DNA of 64,000 nt, taken from contig NZ_STGU01000006.1 of assembly GCF_004912135.1 (NCBI RefSeq), positions 124,001 to 188,000 of the forward strand, written 5' to 3'. Below are positions 53,420 to 61,609 of this stretch, one piece after another (positions within the stretch are counted from its first letter, which is position 1; every line of letters begins with the position of its first letter). The notes beneath the pieces are model-generated. The model was not told where the DNA came from and made no database searches. It saw only the letters and a list, made by a program, of their open reading frames with translations. Both the position numbers and the translations under genes were made by a program. The DNA is from Rhizobium rosettiformans W3. GTDB lineage: Bacteria > Pseudomonadota > Alphaproteobacteria > Rhizobiales > Rhizobiaceae.

Positions 53420-53923
53420 ATGCGAATTCAAAGCGCCCTCACCGCCGTCCTGATCCTTGGCGGCAGCCTTCTTGCCGGCTGCACGACGACCGAAGACGCC
53501 AATCGGGCGCTGCAGTCCCGCTGGATCGGACAGCCGGTGGAACGCTTTTTTGCCGCCTATGGACCACCGATCAGCGAATATCCGCTGTCGACGGGCAAGA
53601 TCTACACCTGGCGCGGCGGCGACAAGACCCGCTACATTCCGCCGACCTATTCGAGCCCCGAGCCGGCGCGCACGATCGTTCGCACGCAAACCAGGACCGA
53701 TGGCGCCGGCAAGACGGTGGTGACCCAGACCCGCGTGGTGACCCGCGATCCCTTCTGGGAACCCGAGATGATCAGCCCGCCGCAATACCAGCAGCTCTTC
53801 TGCGAGCTGCAGATCAACACCGACACAGCCGGTGTCATCGCAACAATCAGGGCGAGCAACGACACCGACGGCGACGGCTTCAGCCTGTCACGCTGCGCGG
53901 AAGTGCTGGGTGTGGAGAAATAG
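53420..53923 (+). CDS. Small outer-membrane or periplasmic lipoprotein
   Basis: The 167-residue protein has a type II signal ending in the lipobox LLAGC (Cys21), then a soluble region (RWIGQPVERFFAAYGPPISE, KIYTWRGGDKTRYIPP) and two later Cys (residues about 128 and 159). Function unknown; the pattern of a short lipoprotein with late Cys is common in rhizobia. GAGGAAAG lies before ATG 53420. It converges on the CsgG gene with 113 bases between. Confidence 0.8.
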   Translation: MRIQSALTAVLILGGSLLAGCTTTEDANRALQSRWIGQPVERFFAAYGPPISEYPLSTGKIYTWRGGDKTRYIPPTYSSPEPARTIVRTQTRTDGAGKTVVTQTRVVTRDPFWEPEMISPPQYQQLFCELQINTDTAGVIATIRASNDTDGDGFSLSRCAEVLGVEK

Positions 53924-54036
53924 GGCTACGGTCATAGCGTCAATAAGGAATGATGGACGCTTGAGGCGTTGAGGGCCGGCGGGAAATGGTCTCCCCCGCC
54001 GCGTAAATGCCGGCGCAAATCTGTGCCCTGAGAGCC

Positions 54037-54915
54037 TCAATTGACGGAAGCGACCTCGGCGACCGGTGCGCGGTCATCCTGGGAAGCCTGCGGCAGAAGG
54101 GCGTCACAGGAGCCCTTGTGGCCGGTCAATTCCTTGACGAGATCATAGGTCGCATCCGCCAGCGTCCAGCGCACGGCAGCCTGCAGACCTTCCTGCGACT
54201 TGCTGCCGATCTTGATGTCGAACAGCTCGTCGGAGAAGAAGCGGAACACCGACGCGAAGACCTCGCGCCCGACCGCCTGCTTCGAATAGGACTTGGCCAT
54301 GAGAATGCGCGTGGACTTCGTGTCGGTGACGCGGATGTCGACGGCCGCCGTGACGGCGAACCGACGGGCACCGCCGCCGCCGCCACCCACGGTTGCTTCG
54401 AGACCACCGGAATAGGTGTTGAAATCGAGCTGGGTGATCACACCATCGATGACATAATCGGAGCCGCGCAAGGCACCCTTGACGAGCGGGCGGAATGGCA
54501 GACTTTCATCGCCGACGACGACATTGCCGCCGTCGCCCAGGATCTGCTCACGGGCACGGGCAATTTCCCATTCCGGAACGGCTGTATTCGACCGATTGAC
54601 CTGCTTCACACCGGCCTTTTGCAGAAGCGAAACCATCATGCCGGCGCTGTCACGCGGCAGATAATTGCCTGTTTCCTCAGAGGAATAGCGGCCGGTCTGG
54701 TCCGTGATGACATGAACTGCAAACATCCGCGGATAGCGCTGAACTTCAGGTTGCTTGCTCAGGCATTCCAGCGCGGCATCAACCGGCGTGCGCGTTGCGA
54801 TGGGAACCGGTCCCAGGAACGGCTCCTTCGGAGCCTTCTCGGCGGTCTGCGATTGGCAGGCGGCGAGCAACAACACGGGAGCGAGCAGCAGGCTGCGGAA
54901 TTTTCCAGATGTCAT
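54037..54915 (-). CDS. CsgG/HfaB-family outer-membrane lipoprotein
   Basis: CsgG-type proteins form the outer-membrane pore that exports curli subunits; HfaB is the related protein for holdfast anchoring. The 292 residues start with a lipoprotein signal (LLLAPVLLLAACQSQ, Cys20). The CsgG domain follows, with GRYSSEETGNYLPRDSAGMM, NTAVPEWEIARAREQIL and a glycine-rich loop TVGGGGGGARRF that would face the channel. It is ten bases downstream of the small curlin-like gene; GAGGTCTGAGG precedes its ATG. Confidence 0.92.
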   Translation of the reverse strand: MTSGKFRSLLLAPVLLLAACQSQTAEKAPKEPFLGPVPIATRTPVDAALECLSKQPEVQRYPRMFAVHVITDQTGRYSSEETGNYLPRDSAGMMVSLLQKAGVKQVNRSNTAVPEWEIARAREQILGDGGNVVVGDESLPFRPLVKGALRGSDYVIDGVITQLDFNTYSGGLEATVGGGGGGARRFAVTAAVDIRVTDTKSTRILMAKSYSKQAVGREVFASVFRFFSDELFDIKIGSKSQEGLQAAVRWTLADATYDLVKELTGHKGSCDALLPQASQDDRAPVAEVASVN

Positions 54916-54925
54916 GCCTCAGACC

Positions 54926-55264
54926 TCAATTGTTCAAGATCGAGTTGTTGCTGTCTGTCTGGGTGATCGTCTGCGCACCCGAATTGGTCTGGGTGACCGT
55001 GACCGTGTTGCCGGAGCCATTAATGTTGATCGTCGTTGCGTTACCGGTCTGCTGCGTGCCCAGTCCAGAGCCGGATCCGACGCCGGTGGCCGGGAATTCG
55101 CCCTGCAGTTCCAGCCGGGTCCGCTCGAGATTGAGCAGCACCTGACGCTCGTTGGCGGACCGGAACTGATAGGGGCGATCTTCACCGAGACCATTTGCAA
55201 AAGCGACTGAAGGGAACACCCCGGCCATCATGACGATGCAGATGAAGTTTCGAGCAACGATCAT
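54926..55264 (-). CDS. Small secreted protein with curlin-like Gln/Asn-rich tail (HfaA-like)
   Basis: The 112-residue protein has a signal peptide (ICIVMMAGVFPSVAFA), a PYQFRSANERQVLLNLERTR segment typical of the HfaA type, and a tail of Gln, Asn, Thr and Gly: QQTGNATTININGSGNTVTV, then TQTNSGAQTITQTDSNNS. This polar, alternating tail is like the amyloid repeats of curlin. GAGGGGG precedes ATG 55264. It is co-transcribed with the CsgG-like gene and may be a secreted minor amyloid or anchor. Confidence 0.75.
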   Translation of the reverse strand: MIVARNFICIVMMAGVFPSVAFANGLGEDRPYQFRSANERQVLLNLERTRLELQGEFPATGVGSGSGLGTQQTGNATTININGSGNTVTVTQTNSGAQTITQTDSNNSILNN

Positions 55265-55513
55265 AATACCCCCTCAAAATCCATGAGCTTTTGGCGCATT
55301 TTCCACCCTTAGATGACCATGGGATAGCACTAAAGCCCACCTGGCACAGCGGAAATCTACTGTAAAAACAAACGAAGCGAGAAGACGCGCAGAGCTCGTT
55401 GCCGAAAGACAACACCTATACACAACAACGGCGATACAAATCGCGAGACTGGACAATAGAGAAGGGATGACGCAAGAATCCGGGAACGACAAGTGAATGT
55501 ATAGGCTCATTAC

Positions 55514-55930
55514 ATGCGCGGATTTCTATCTTTGACACTTGCCATAAGCCTGGGCGCATCGGCGGCATACGCAGAGACGAACACGGTCGAAGACTTCGTG
55601 CGGGCCATGGTCGAACTGAAGCGGGCCGGCGCAACCTGCGAGACATTTGTCCAGGGCTCGCCGCTGACGGTCATGTCCGGAATCGACGCTTATTTCCTGG
55701 CGCTGAAACAGCCTGTTCCCAACAGCATCGACCAACGGGCGAAGGACAGCATCGGCAAACTGATCAAGCAGCATGCCGCCTATATCTGCTCGACGAAACT
55801 CGTGAAGGCGCAGAACAATTACATCCGGGCGGCGGCCACTTATATGGAAAGCAAGCCGGCAGAATGGCCGGACGCGCCGTGGATCGACTTCCCGCAATGG
55901 TGTCAGGATCCGGCCTGCGCGGAATACTGA
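55514..55930 (+). CDS. Small secreted cysteine-containing protein of unknown function
   Basis: The 138-residue protein has a signal peptide (FLSLTLAISLGASAAYA) and a helical mature part with four Cys at about residues 38, 96, 131 and 135 (the last two in WCQDPAC). It lies on the opposite strand inside the curli-like cluster, between the two minus-strand blocks; an assembly or chaperone role is possible by location only. I do not recognise the family. A hairpin GCCCGC/GCGGGC (55966-55980) lies between it and the converging gene. Confidence 0.65.
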   Translation: MRGFLSLTLAISLGASAAYAETNTVEDFVRAMVELKRAGATCETFVQGSPLTVMSGIDAYFLALKQPVPNSIDQRAKDSIGKLIKQHAAYICSTKLVKAQNNYIRAAATYMESKPAEWPDAPWIDFPQWCQDPACAEY

Positions 55931-55986
55931 AACTGAAATCTGTATGAGACTGGAAACGCGAGCTCGCCCGCTGTGCGGGCATGTGC

Positions 55987-57051
55987 TCACCGATCGATGA
56001 CGACAGCGTTGCCGGTCTGCGAGACAGTGCCGGCATTGGCACCCTGGACCGTCTGTCCGTAATCGGTGGCCTGAAGCACGTCGACGATCTTGGTCGACCC
56101 GTCATCGGCTGGCGCCTTCAACACGATCATGTTGACGAAGTTGTTCGAGTTCTGCGTGATGTTCGGCGAGGTGATCTCGGTCAGGCCTTCGAGCGTCACC
56201 ACCTGCACCTTGTTGTTGACGATCTGCTCCCCATTGCTGGAGGTCTGCTTCAGATAGCCGATGTTCTCAGCCTCGATATAGTTGGCGATGTTCGTGCCGT
56301 TCTGGCTGATCGAACCCCAGCGCGCACCGTCCTTCAAGGTCACCACATTGTTGATGATCTGATCGCCGGAGAAGTCACGGACGACCTCGTCGACGTCGCG
56401 GGCGACAATGATATTGCCGAGATTGGTGCCCTCCTGCACGATCGCCCCCTCGCCACCGGCCCCGGTCACCACGACACGGTTGTCGATCAACTGCTTGGCC
56501 TGCTTAGTGAAGTTCTGCGAGCTCAGGGCCACCGACTGCTCGGAATAGACGAGGTTCATCGTATTGGCGCCGGTCTGACGCAGCGTGCCCGGCAGATCGG
56601 GCAGGACAAGATTGTTCTTGGCATGTTGCACGGAGCCGTCGGCGAAATACTGCTCGACATTGCCGATGTCGCCGCCGATGACCGCGTTACCGGTATTCGC
56701 GGCGTCCTGCTCGATGCTCTCGAGCGCCGAGACGGCATTCAGCACGATATCGTTGATGGAGAACTGCTTGCCGTCGAAATCCTGCCGCACGCTGTCCAGA
56801 GAGCGGTCGTCGACATCGACGACATTGCCGGCATTGGCCGCGTTCTGCCGCGCGGACTTGGCGACGGACACATTCTTCCAGCCGAGCGACTGAACGGCGT
56901 CCTGTCGACCATTGAGAATCTGTACGATCTGGGCCGAGTCGAGGACCTCATGCGACGGCGTCAGGTCAAGCGACTCCGCGGTCGAAAAACCGGGGGAGAC
57001 GACCAGAACCGCGCATGTGACGGCCAAGGAGACTCGATAACTCCGGGGCAT
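55987..57051 (-). CDS. Secreted repeat protein with Q-x-A/G-x-N-x-x-N motifs (HfaD-like)
   Basis: The 354-residue protein has a signal peptide (VSLAVTCAVLVVSPGFSTA) and about seven copies of Q-x-[AG]-x-N-x-x-N-x-[VI]: RQNAANAGNVV, EQDAANTGNAV, RQTGANTMNLV, VQEGTNLGNII, SQNGTNIANYI, TQNSNNFVNMI and SQTGNAVV. Shorter motifs of the QFSINDIV, VQHAKNNLV, DQIINNVV and EQIVNNKV type alternate with them. This is curlin-like and predicts a beta-solenoid or amyloid-forming surface protein. The ATG has no strong ribosome-binding site. It follows the frameshifted repeat gene on the same strand by 97 bases. Confidence 0.8.
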   Translation of the reverse strand: MPRSYRVSLAVTCAVLVVSPGFSTAESLDLTPSHEVLDSAQIVQILNGRQDAVQSLGWKNVSVAKSARQNAANAGNVVDVDDRSLDSVRQDFDGKQFSINDIVLNAVSALESIEQDAANTGNAVIGGDIGNVEQYFADGSVQHAKNNLVLPDLPGTLRQTGANTMNLVYSEQSVALSSQNFTKQAKQLIDNRVVVTGAGGEGAIVQEGTNLGNIIVARDVDEVVRDFSGDQIINNVVTLKDGARWGSISQNGTNIANYIEAENIGYLKQTSSNGEQIVNNKVQVVTLEGLTEITSPNITQNSNNFVNMIVLKAPADDGSTKIVDVLQATDYGQTVQGANAGTVSQTGNAVVIDR

Positions 57052-57148
57052 AAGACATCTAACCGTGGCTCGTCATGAGCCAGGCCTCCCAACATTCAGC
57101 AAAAGAGAGAAGAGGCCAGGCTGATGAAACAGCCTGGCCAAGCTCCAG

Positions 57149-57622
57149 TTAGTTCAGGTCGCCGACGGAGTTGGCAACGTTGGTTGCGCTCTGGACCACC
57201 TTGTCAACCATGCCGTTGGCATCGATCAGGTTGGATGCGTTCTGCGAGACATACGCCACCTGGTCGAGTTCCAGATCTCCACCGATGGTGCCGATCGAGA
57301 CCAGGTTGGCAGCGTTGACGGCCGTCTGGTTGAGGTCCCAGACCTCGGAGTAACCGCTGACGGAATCCGCTACGTTCTCTGCTTTCTGGTCGACGTCGGA
57401 GTACTGGGACAGGGTCTTGCTGATGACTGCAGCGGAGACGCTGTTGATGACGTTTGTCGCGTCCTGCGTTGCCGGGATCAAAACGCCTGCCAGTGTCGTG
57501 GCATTGCCGTCGATCTTGTATTTGAACTTGATCGTGTTGAGCGCATCCTGGTCGCCGTATGCGACCTGGTAGACCTCACCCAGACCGACTTTTTCGGACG
57601 AGATGAGGTTTGCGGCATTCAC
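57149..57622 (-). CDS. Distal part of the frameshifted curlin-like repeat gene
   Basis: The 157-residue frame has no signal peptide and starts inside a conserved QEAVNAANLIS motif, at a GTG that is an internal Val codon. It continues the alternating repeats of the upstream fragment: QEAVNAANL, YGDQDALNTI, TQDATNVINSV, NQTAVNAANL, VSQNASNLI, QSATNVANSV. Its reading frame is shifted by one base from the fragment at 57619. It is best read as the C-terminal third of one protein. It ends at TAA 57149. Confidence 0.7.
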   Translation of the reverse strand: MNAANLISSEKVGLGEVYQVAYGDQDALNTIKFKYKIDGNATTLAGVLIPATQDATNVINSVSAAVISKTLSQYSDVDQKAENVADSVSGYSEVWDLNQTAVNAANLVSIGTIGGDLELDQVAYVSQNASNLIDANGMVDKVVQSATNVANSVGDLN

Positions 57623-58407
57623 AGCCTCCTGGGAACATCCTCAACAATGTTGCCGACCTCGATCTTGTTCTCGGCATACTGGTCGACACGAACTTCCTGT
57701 TCAACATCGTCGAGCATCTTGTTGATGTTGCTGGCAACATCCTCAACGTCGATTTCGCCGAGCGAAATGGAGTTTGCCACGTTGGTCGCGCTCTGCTTGA
57801 CCGTGTGCAGATCAGCCGTGTCAAACCATCCGGTGTAGATCTTGTTCAGCGCGGTCTGATCACCCTTCGACTTCTGCGAGATGTCATCGATCACGCCGCC
57901 GTCGACTTCAAGCGTCACCAGATTGGCGGCGTTCACTGCCGTCTGACCGATGTTCTTGCCGAAATCGAGCTCCTCGATCTTGTTCATCGAGAACTGGTCG
58001 CCGTAAGAGCGCTGCTTGATCTTTTCCAGCTGCTCAGCTTCACCCAGTGCGGCACCATCCGTGACTTCGCCGATGGAAATCGAGTTTGCGACGTTGGTCG
58101 CATCCTGCGTGACGTCTTCGACGGTCAGACTATAGTATTTGTAGGATTGAATTTTGTTTTCTGCCGTCTGACCGACCTTCGAGGTCTGATAGACGGCTGT
58201 CAGATCGCCGGCATTGACCTTGGATACGAGGTTGGCCGCATTGACGGCCTCCTGGCCGGTGATGGTGACCTTCTTGGCATCATCGATCTTGTTCAAGGCC
58301 TCCTGGACGCCCATGGCGAACTGACCGATGTCCGCGTCGATGCTTGTCGCATACGCCGAAGCGGACGTCATCAGCGCCAATACTGATGCTGCGATAACGC
58401 TTTTCAT
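57619..58407 (-). CDS. Curlin-like repeat protein, N-terminal part (gene interrupted by a frameshift)
   Basis: The frame encodes 262 residues from ATG 58407 (MKSVIAASVLALMTSASAYA, signal peptide; GAGGAGAG before it) to an early stop at 57619. The mature part alternates GQEAVNAANLV, VGQTAENKI, TQDATNVANSI, GDQFSMNKI, GQTAVNAANLV, GDQTALNKI, KQSATNVANSI and VDQYAENKI. It then ends VEDVPRRL, where a one-base shift would restore QEAVNAANLI. The intact protein would be about 420 residues. A frameshift mutation, a sequence error or recoding are all possible. Confidence 0.75.
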   Translation of the reverse strand: MKSVIAASVLALMTSASAYATSIDADIGQFAMGVQEALNKIDDAKKVTITGQEAVNAANLVSKVNAGDLTAVYQTSKVGQTAENKIQSYKYYSLTVEDVTQDATNVANSISIGEVTDGAALGEAEQLEKIKQRSYGDQFSMNKIEELDFGKNIGQTAVNAANLVTLEVDGGVIDDISQKSKGDQTALNKIYTGWFDTADLHTVKQSATNVANSISLGEIDVEDVASNINKMLDDVEQEVRVDQYAENKIEVGNIVEDVPRRL

Positions 58408-59143
58408 GTTCTCTCTCCTCTGTATTACCCATCGCCCCGATTTCAATCCGTACTCAACCACCTCAGACAGAGATTAGGCCGTACAAGACAACAGAGCTTC
58501 CCTATTCGCCAGACTATTCTGGAGAATTCTTGCATAACCAAGTATGTCAGATCAGACGTAGGCCCTCCCCACGCCGAAGCACAGCCAGCATCAACTGACT
58601 GCGCGAATCTCTTACGGTTGCAATCGCCAGAACACGAAACAATACATCTATTTATTTATATAGACGCATCGCAATACTAACGAGATGCACACACTTCGAC
58701 CTGATGAATACAAACACCCCGCACTTGCTTCGTCAATACTGAATTAACAGAAAATTAGTGATGATTAATGACAGGATTTTTACGATAGATTTCCGTTGCG
58801 AATCAGCGATTTGGGCATCGGTCGTTGCACCGGCGACTGAATGTTCCGCTAAAACTCCCCAAATTTGGCCTGGCGAGCTTCGCTGGAATCGACTTTTCGG
58901 CGCTCTCCAGCGGTTCGCGCCGCAACCGGTCGTGAAGTATTCCGCGGCTTTACTGTCGGTCCTGCGCAAGCCCCTGACGCAGACGCCAACATCTCATCCC
59001 CGGCATTCGACATAGGTTCGGGCATCCTTTGTCGTGGACATCCGCGAATGGGTTACGCTAGGCTGAGCAATGGTTTAAGGGGACGATCGGCGGGACCGAA
59101 TTCCGGCCGCCATGAGTCGACCAAATAGAGGGACGAAAAAGAC
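58408..59143. promoter_or_regulatory. Upstream region of the curli-like cluster, 736 bases without a supported gene
   Basis: This spacer has a low-GC part (about 58620-58790), unlike the rest of the window, with runs such as CTATTTATTTATATAGACG. A 14-base palindrome, CCAGACTATTCTGG (58509-58522), lies about 100 bases upstream of the repeat gene start. It is likely to carry the promoter and regulator sites for the cluster and the promoter of the HupE gene. Short frames inside it lack ribosome-binding sites and family resemblance. Confidence 0.5.
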
Positions 59144-59716
59144 ATGTTGAAGCGCCTTTCATTCACTGCTGCCTTGATGACGCTGGCCGCAAGCCCGGCC
59201 TTTGCCCATCTCGATCCGGAAACCCATGGCTCCCTGATGGCCGGCATCTCCCACCCGCTTTTCGGCGCCGACCACATCCTGGCCATGGTCGCCGTGGGTA
59301 TCTGGGCAAGCCAGATCGGTGGCCGCGCCCTGTGGGCCGTTCCGGCTGCCTTTGTCACGATGATGGCCGTGGGCTTTGGCCTCGCCGTCGCAGGTGTCGA
59401 GCTGCCCTTCGTCGAGCCGGCAATCCTTGCTTCCGTCATCGGTCTCGGCCTGCTGGTGGCGGCTGCCGTCCGTCTTCCGGTTGCCGCGTCTGCTGCTGTC
59501 GTTGGTCTCTTCGCCCTGTTCCACGGCCACGCCCATGGCGGTGAGCTCGGTGCGGCCGGCGCCCTCCAGTTCGGCCTCGGCTTCCTGATCGCAACAGCAG
59601 CCCTGCATGGCGCAGGCGTTGCCCTCGGCCTCGGCGTCACCCGCCTTGGTCCGGCCGTCGCCCGCATTCTCGGCCTTGCCACCGTCGTCGGTGGCGCCGC
59701 GATCGCCTTCGGCTGA
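59144..59716 (+). CDS. HupE/UreJ-family metal permease
   Basis: The 190-residue protein has a signal-like N-terminus (LTLAASPAFAHLDPE), a His-containing motif (HPLFGADHILAMVAVGIW) and about six membrane helices with HGHAHGGE in the middle. HupE/UreJ proteins take up nickel or cobalt, usually for hydrogenase or urease. No such enzyme genes lie here, so it may serve another nickel or cobalt enzyme. AGGGA precedes ATG 59144. Confidence 0.92.
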   Translation: MLKRLSFTAALMTLAASPAFAHLDPETHGSLMAGISHPLFGADHILAMVAVGIWASQIGGRALWAVPAAFVTMMAVGFGLAVAGVELPFVEPAILASVIGLGLLVAAAVRLPVAASAAVVGLFALFHGHAHGGELGAAGALQFGLGFLIATAALHGAGVALGLGVTRLGPAVARILGLATVVGGAAIAFG

Positions 59717-59752
59717 TCGCAAACACCGGACGGCGCAACCGCCATAATCATG

Positions 59753-59800
59753 AGCCGCCGCGAGGCCCGGTTATAACCGGAACCCTCGCGGCGGCTTTGT
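59753..59800 (+). terminator. Terminator hairpin after the HupE gene
   Basis: AGCCGCCGCGAGG pairs with CCTCGCGGCGGCT around a loop with a second short stem, followed by TTGTCGTTT. The stem is long and GC-rich; the T run is imperfect. Confidence 0.75.
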
Positions 59801-59979
59801 CGTTTCAGGTCGTCAGCAGAACAGCGTTCGGGAAGGTGGCGTGGGGTGAATTGAGTAATTTTTTCTCAACTGCCCAAATTTTTCGCGTTTTTCTCTCACT
59901 CCAACTCTCTCGTGATCTGCGATGAAGACGCTCCCAAGACGAGGCCCGCCCCTGGGCCGACCGCATGAAAGGAATACCC

Positions 59980-60753
59980 ATGAGCTGGCTCAAGACACTG
60001 GCTGCCGCTGCAGCCCTCCAGACGCTCGTTCTCGCCCCCGCAATCGCCGGTGAAAACCTCGACCAGATCAAGTCCGCCGGCGTCATCAAAATCGGCACCG
60101 AAGGCACCTATGCCCCCTTCACCTATCATGATGCCGACAACAAGCTCGTCGGCTTCGATGTCGAGATCGGTCAGGCCGTGGCCGAGAAGCTCGGCGTCAA
60201 GGCAGAGTTCGTCGAAGGCAAATGGGACGGCCTGATCGCCGGCCTCGATGCCAACCGCTACGATGCCGTGATCAACCAGGTCGGCATCACCGAGGCGCGC
60301 AAGCAAAAGTATGACTTCTCCGATCCTTACATCGTGTCCAAGGCGGTTCTGGTGGTCAAGGACGGCAATGAGGACATCAAGAGCTTCGAGGATCTGAAGG
60401 GCAAGAAGTCGGCCCAGTCGCTCTCCAGCAACTTCGGCAAGATCGCCGAGGAAGCAGGCGCAGAACTCGTCGGTACCGACGGCTTCGACCAGTCGATCCA
60501 GCTCGTCCTCACCGGCCGCGCCGATGCGACGATCAACGACAGCCTTTCCTTCCTCGACTTCAAGAAGCAGAAGCCCGATGCCCCGGTGAAGATCGCCGCT
60601 GAAAAGGCCGAGGCCGACGCCTCGGGCATTATCGTGCGCAAGGGCGATCCGGAGCTGGTCGCGGCCATCAACCAGGCGCTTGCCGACATCAAGGCTGACG
60701 GCACCTACCAGACGATCGCCGACAAGTATTTCGGCCAGGACGTTTCGAAGTAA
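59980..60753 (+). CDS. Amino-acid ABC transporter substrate-binding protein
   Basis: The 257-residue protein has a signal peptide (LAAAAALQTLVLAPAIAG) and the family-3 binding fold: IKIGTEGTYAPFTYHD, VGFDVEIGQAVAEKLGV, WDGLIAGLDANRYD and the hinge pattern AVINQVGITEARKQKYDFSD. Closest in type to cystine/polar amino-acid binders such as FliY, but the ligand is not fixed. ATG 59980 has AAAGGA before it, unlike ATG 59965. It begins an operon with the permease and ATPase. Confidence 0.93.
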   Translation: MSWLKTLAAAAALQTLVLAPAIAGENLDQIKSAGVIKIGTEGTYAPFTYHDADNKLVGFDVEIGQAVAEKLGVKAEFVEGKWDGLIAGLDANRYDAVINQVGITEARKQKYDFSDPYIVSKAVLVVKDGNEDIKSFEDLKGKKSAQSLSSNFGKIAEEAGAELVGTDGFDQSIQLVLTGRADATINDSLSFLDFKKQKPDAPVKIAAEKAEADASGIIVRKGDPELVAAINQALADIKADGTYQTIADKYFGQDVSK

Positions 60754-60761
60754 CAGACAAA

Positions 60762-60895
60762 AACACCCCTCCCCAACCCCTCCCCACGAGGGGGAGGGGC
60801 TTTCCGCGAATGCCTCGCCTAGTGATAGTGTGAGGCTCTGCCGCGTGCAGTCTCCCCCCTTGTGGGGGAGATGGCCGGCAGGCCAGAGGGGGTCT
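60762..60895. repeat. GC-rich palindrome pair inside the ABC transporter operon
   Basis: CCCCTCCCC-GGGGAGGGG (about 60777-60799) and CTCCCCC/GGGGGAG (60852-60870) resemble the palindromes at 43005-43513. They lie between the binding-protein gene and the permease gene, a position where a stable stem-loop can protect the upstream mRNA and leave more binding protein than permease. Confidence 0.7.
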
Positions 60896-60928
60896 TTGTC
60901 ACCCACCTGCAAGTGAGAGAACATCCCA

Positions 60929-61609
60929 ATGCCGCACTGGCTCGACCTGATGCTGACTTCGCTGCCGACGCTCCTCTGGGCCGGCGTGAAGTTCACCATT
61001 CCGCTGACTCTTCTCTCCTTCGCCTTCGGGCTTGCGCTTGGCCTGATCACGGCGGTGACGCGGCTGTTCGGGCCAACCCCGCTGGTTCTGATTGCCCGCT
61101 TCTATGTCTGGGTGATCCGCGGCACGCCGCTTCTCGTGCAGCTCTTTGTCATCTTCTACGGCCTGCCGAGCATCGGCATCCTGCTTGACGCCTTCCCGGC
61201 CGCCCTGATCGGCTTCACGCTGAACATCGGCGCCTACTCCTCCGAGATCGTGCGTGCGGCCATTGCCTCGGTGCCCAAGGGCCAGTGGGAGGCCGCCTAT
61301 TCGACCGGCATGACCTGGGGCCAGGCCATGCGCCGGACGATCCTGCCGCAGGCGGCTCGGGTGGCAGTCCCGCCTTTGTCGAACACCTTCATCTCGCTGG
61401 TGAAGGACACGTCGCTCGCGGCAGCCATCACGGTGCCGGAGCTCTTCCAGTCGGCCCAGCGCATCGTCGCCACAACCTATGAGCCGCTGATCCTTTATAT
61501 CGAAGCCGCCCTGATCTATCTCGCTCTGAGTTCGGTGCTTTCCAATCTGCAGGCCCGGCTCGAGCTGCGTTTCAGCCGCTATGGCGGCATGCTGGAGGCC
61601 AACCGATGA
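60929..61609 (+). CDS. Amino-acid ABC transporter permease
   Basis: The 226-residue protein has about five membrane helices, WAGVKFTIPLTLLSFAFGLA onward, and the permease coupling loop EAAYSTGMTWGQAMRRTILP (EAA motif) for contact with the ATPase. It matches HisM/GlnP-type permeases. It is probably a homodimer because only one permease gene is present. The ATG of the ATPase overlaps its stop by four bases. Confidence 0.93.
   Translation: MPHWLDLMLTSLPTLLWAGVKFTIPLTLLSFAFGLALGLITAVTRLFGPTPLVLIARFYVWVIRGTPLLVQLFVIFYGLPSIGILLDAFPAALIGFTLNIGAYSSEIVRAAIASVPKGQWEAAYSTGMTWGQAMRRTILPQAARVAVPPLSNTFISLVKDTSLAAAITVPELFQSAQRIVATTYEPLILYIEAALIYLALSSVLSNLQARLELRFSRYGGMLEANR

Noticed and set aside
52007-53923. 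638-codon + strand open frame spanning the ClC gene
   Set aside because: Most of it is antisense to a clear ClC transporter. Only its last 167 codons are a real gene, with their own ATG and GAGGAAAG at 53420.
58733-58969. 78-codon - strand frame in the amyloid upstream region
   Set aside because: No ribosome-binding site, unusual composition, and a hydrophobic end that comes only from the A/T-rich tract.
58900-59143. Cobalamin or nickel riboswitch before the HupE gene
   Set aside because: No recognisable conserved box or multi-stem pattern could be found in the leader.
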